Below, piece by piece: positions 63,394-64,000 of a stretch of 64,000 nucleotides of DNA. Both the position numbers and the translations under genes were made by a program. Below the pieces are notes generated by a model that saw only the letters and a list, made by a program, of their open reading frames with translations, did not search any database and was not told where the DNA came from. The stretch's first letter is position 1, and each line of letters begins with the position of its first letter. The stretch lies in the NCBI RefSeq assembly GCF_002929505.1, contig NZ_PJJL01000068.1, positions 114,094-178,093 on the forward strand, in the 5' to 3' direction. The DNA is from Cryobacterium sp. Y57 (lineage in GTDB: Bacteria > Actinomycetota > Actinomycetes > Actinomycetales > Microbacteriaceae).

Positions 63394-64000
63394 CTCACGC
63401 TGTACACCCACGGCACCTGGCCGACTTCCAGGCGGTGACGACCGCCGGCCTGCTCGGCGAGCGCATCATCGGCGTGAGCGACATCCCCCGCCCAGAACAG
63501 CGCCGGCCCCCGCTCGCTCGTACCGAGCCGGGTTTCGTAGTGTGCCAGGGCGCGCCTGTGGGCACGCGCCATGATCTCGGCCACCGACCCGTCACCCTGC
63601 AGCCCGTGCAGGGTGACCCAGGTCGGCGCCACGAGGGTCATAAGAGCGGATGCGTGCCGCTCCAGCGCCTCGGCCGGCCGCAGCCAGGTGTAATCGATGA
63701 CCTCATCCTCGGCGAGCACGATGGTGCCGGGCGGCGCGGTCGTGAGGTAGAACCAGGTGCGTAGTCGCTTCGGGGCGCTGCGCGGAGGCACCCACACCGC
63801 CGTCGCGATCAGCGCCTCGGGAACGACCTCGAGCCCGGTCTCTTCCCGAACCTCACGCACGGCAGCCCGACGGGCGGCGAGCTGTTCGACGGCCTCCGCC
63901 TTCGCAGCCGGGCCCGGCCCGTCGGGCAGGCCCGGCCCGTCGGGCAGGCCCACCGCGCCGCGGTCGGCGGGCTTCACCCCCGCGGTGGCGAGGCCAGCCG
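63390..64000 (-). CDS. Nudix hydrolase (5' end outside window)
   Basis: The frame is open to the right edge; a GTG at 63977 would leave out the N-terminal strands, so the gene probably begins beyond the window. The Nudix-box core AAVREVREETGLEV is present, followed by WFYLTTAPPG and DYTWLRPAEALERH, as in large Nudix proteins acting on acyl-CoA or nucleoside diphosphates. The stop overlaps the convergent secreted-protein gene by 4 bp. An exact 18-bp tandem repeat (63913-63948) encodes GLPDGP twice just before the box, where such families vary in length. Confidence 0.8.
   Translation of the reverse strand, partial: AGLATAGVKPADRGAVGLPDGPGLPDGPGPAAKAEAVEQLAARRAAVREVREETGLEVVPEALIATAVWVPPRSAPKRLRTWFYLTTAPPGTIVLAEDEVIDYTWLRPAEALERHASALMTLVAPTWVTLHGLQGDGSVAEIMARAHRRALAHYETRLGTSERGPALFWAGDVAHADDALAEQAGGRHRLEVGQVPWVYSVS

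Overview
The window is high-GC DNA with dense, often overlapping genes (ATGA and TGATG junctions), GTG/TTG starts and frequent GCATCC/GGATGCC codon pairs. Together with mycothiol-type arsenate reductases, a DevR/DevS (DosR-like) two-component system and many LacI/ROK sugar regulators, this points to an actinobacterium, most likely of the family Microbacteriaceae (Cryobacterium-like). No rRNA, tRNA, prophage, insertion sequence or CRISPR array is visible. Both ends cut a gene: a Gfo/Idh/MocA-family protein on the left and a Nudix hydrolase on the right.

Region 1 (1-17.5 kb) is a pectin/uronate-type sugar locus. A minus-strand operon runs from 11.2 kb to 1.0 kb: two CUT1-type permeases, two tandem paralogous binding lipoproteins, three Gfo/Idh/MocA oxidoreductases, a PmoA/DUF6807-like protein and a TIM-barrel isomerase. 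A LacI regulator (11541) is divergent. Beyond it come a secreted PL1 pectate lyase and an oxidoreductase / DUF993 / TIM-barrel triad. Three near-identical LacI-type operators sharing GGAAAGCGTT stand before the transporter operon, the lyase and the triad.

Region 2 (17.5-30 kb) handles xylan and arabinoxylan. A minus-strand operon encodes an ABC importer, a GH3 beta-xylosidase/glucosidase, a GH51 arabinofuranosidase and an aldose-epimerase-like mutarotase. It is followed by a secreted GH10 xylanase, a LacI regulator and a second GH10 enzyme without a signal peptide.

Region 3 (30-46 kb) takes up and metabolises pentoses and related sugars. It holds a xylFGH-like transporter with a ROK repressor and an alditol oxidase, divergent from xylA. 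A second ROK gene, a RbsAC-like transporter and a divergent binding-protein / oxidoreductase / TIM-barrel operon follow. A TGTT-N9-AACA inverted repeat recurs before xylA, xylF and both GH10 genes and is the likely ROK operator.

Region 4 (46-56.5 kb) covers redox and toxic-ion stress: a DsbA-like thiol protein, a CHY zinc-finger protein, paired CrcB fluoride channels, arsR / acr3 / two arsC, a CstR-like sulfur-sensing repressor with rhodanese and CoA-disulfide-reductase genes, and copZ-copA divergent from csoR. Two homologous ~70-bp palindromic elements with compensatory stem changes lie on either side of the sulfur module.

Region 5 (56.5-62.4 kb) resembles a compact dormancy/hypoxia regulon: DevR, a GAF kinase keeping the DevS heme-ligand histidine, two tandem-domain universal stress proteins and a zinc alcohol dehydrogenase. 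Four DevR-box-like sequences (GGGACTTTCGGCCCT type) precede devR, the dehydrogenase and both stress-protein genes. A secreted protein of unknown function and the partial Nudix gene close the window.
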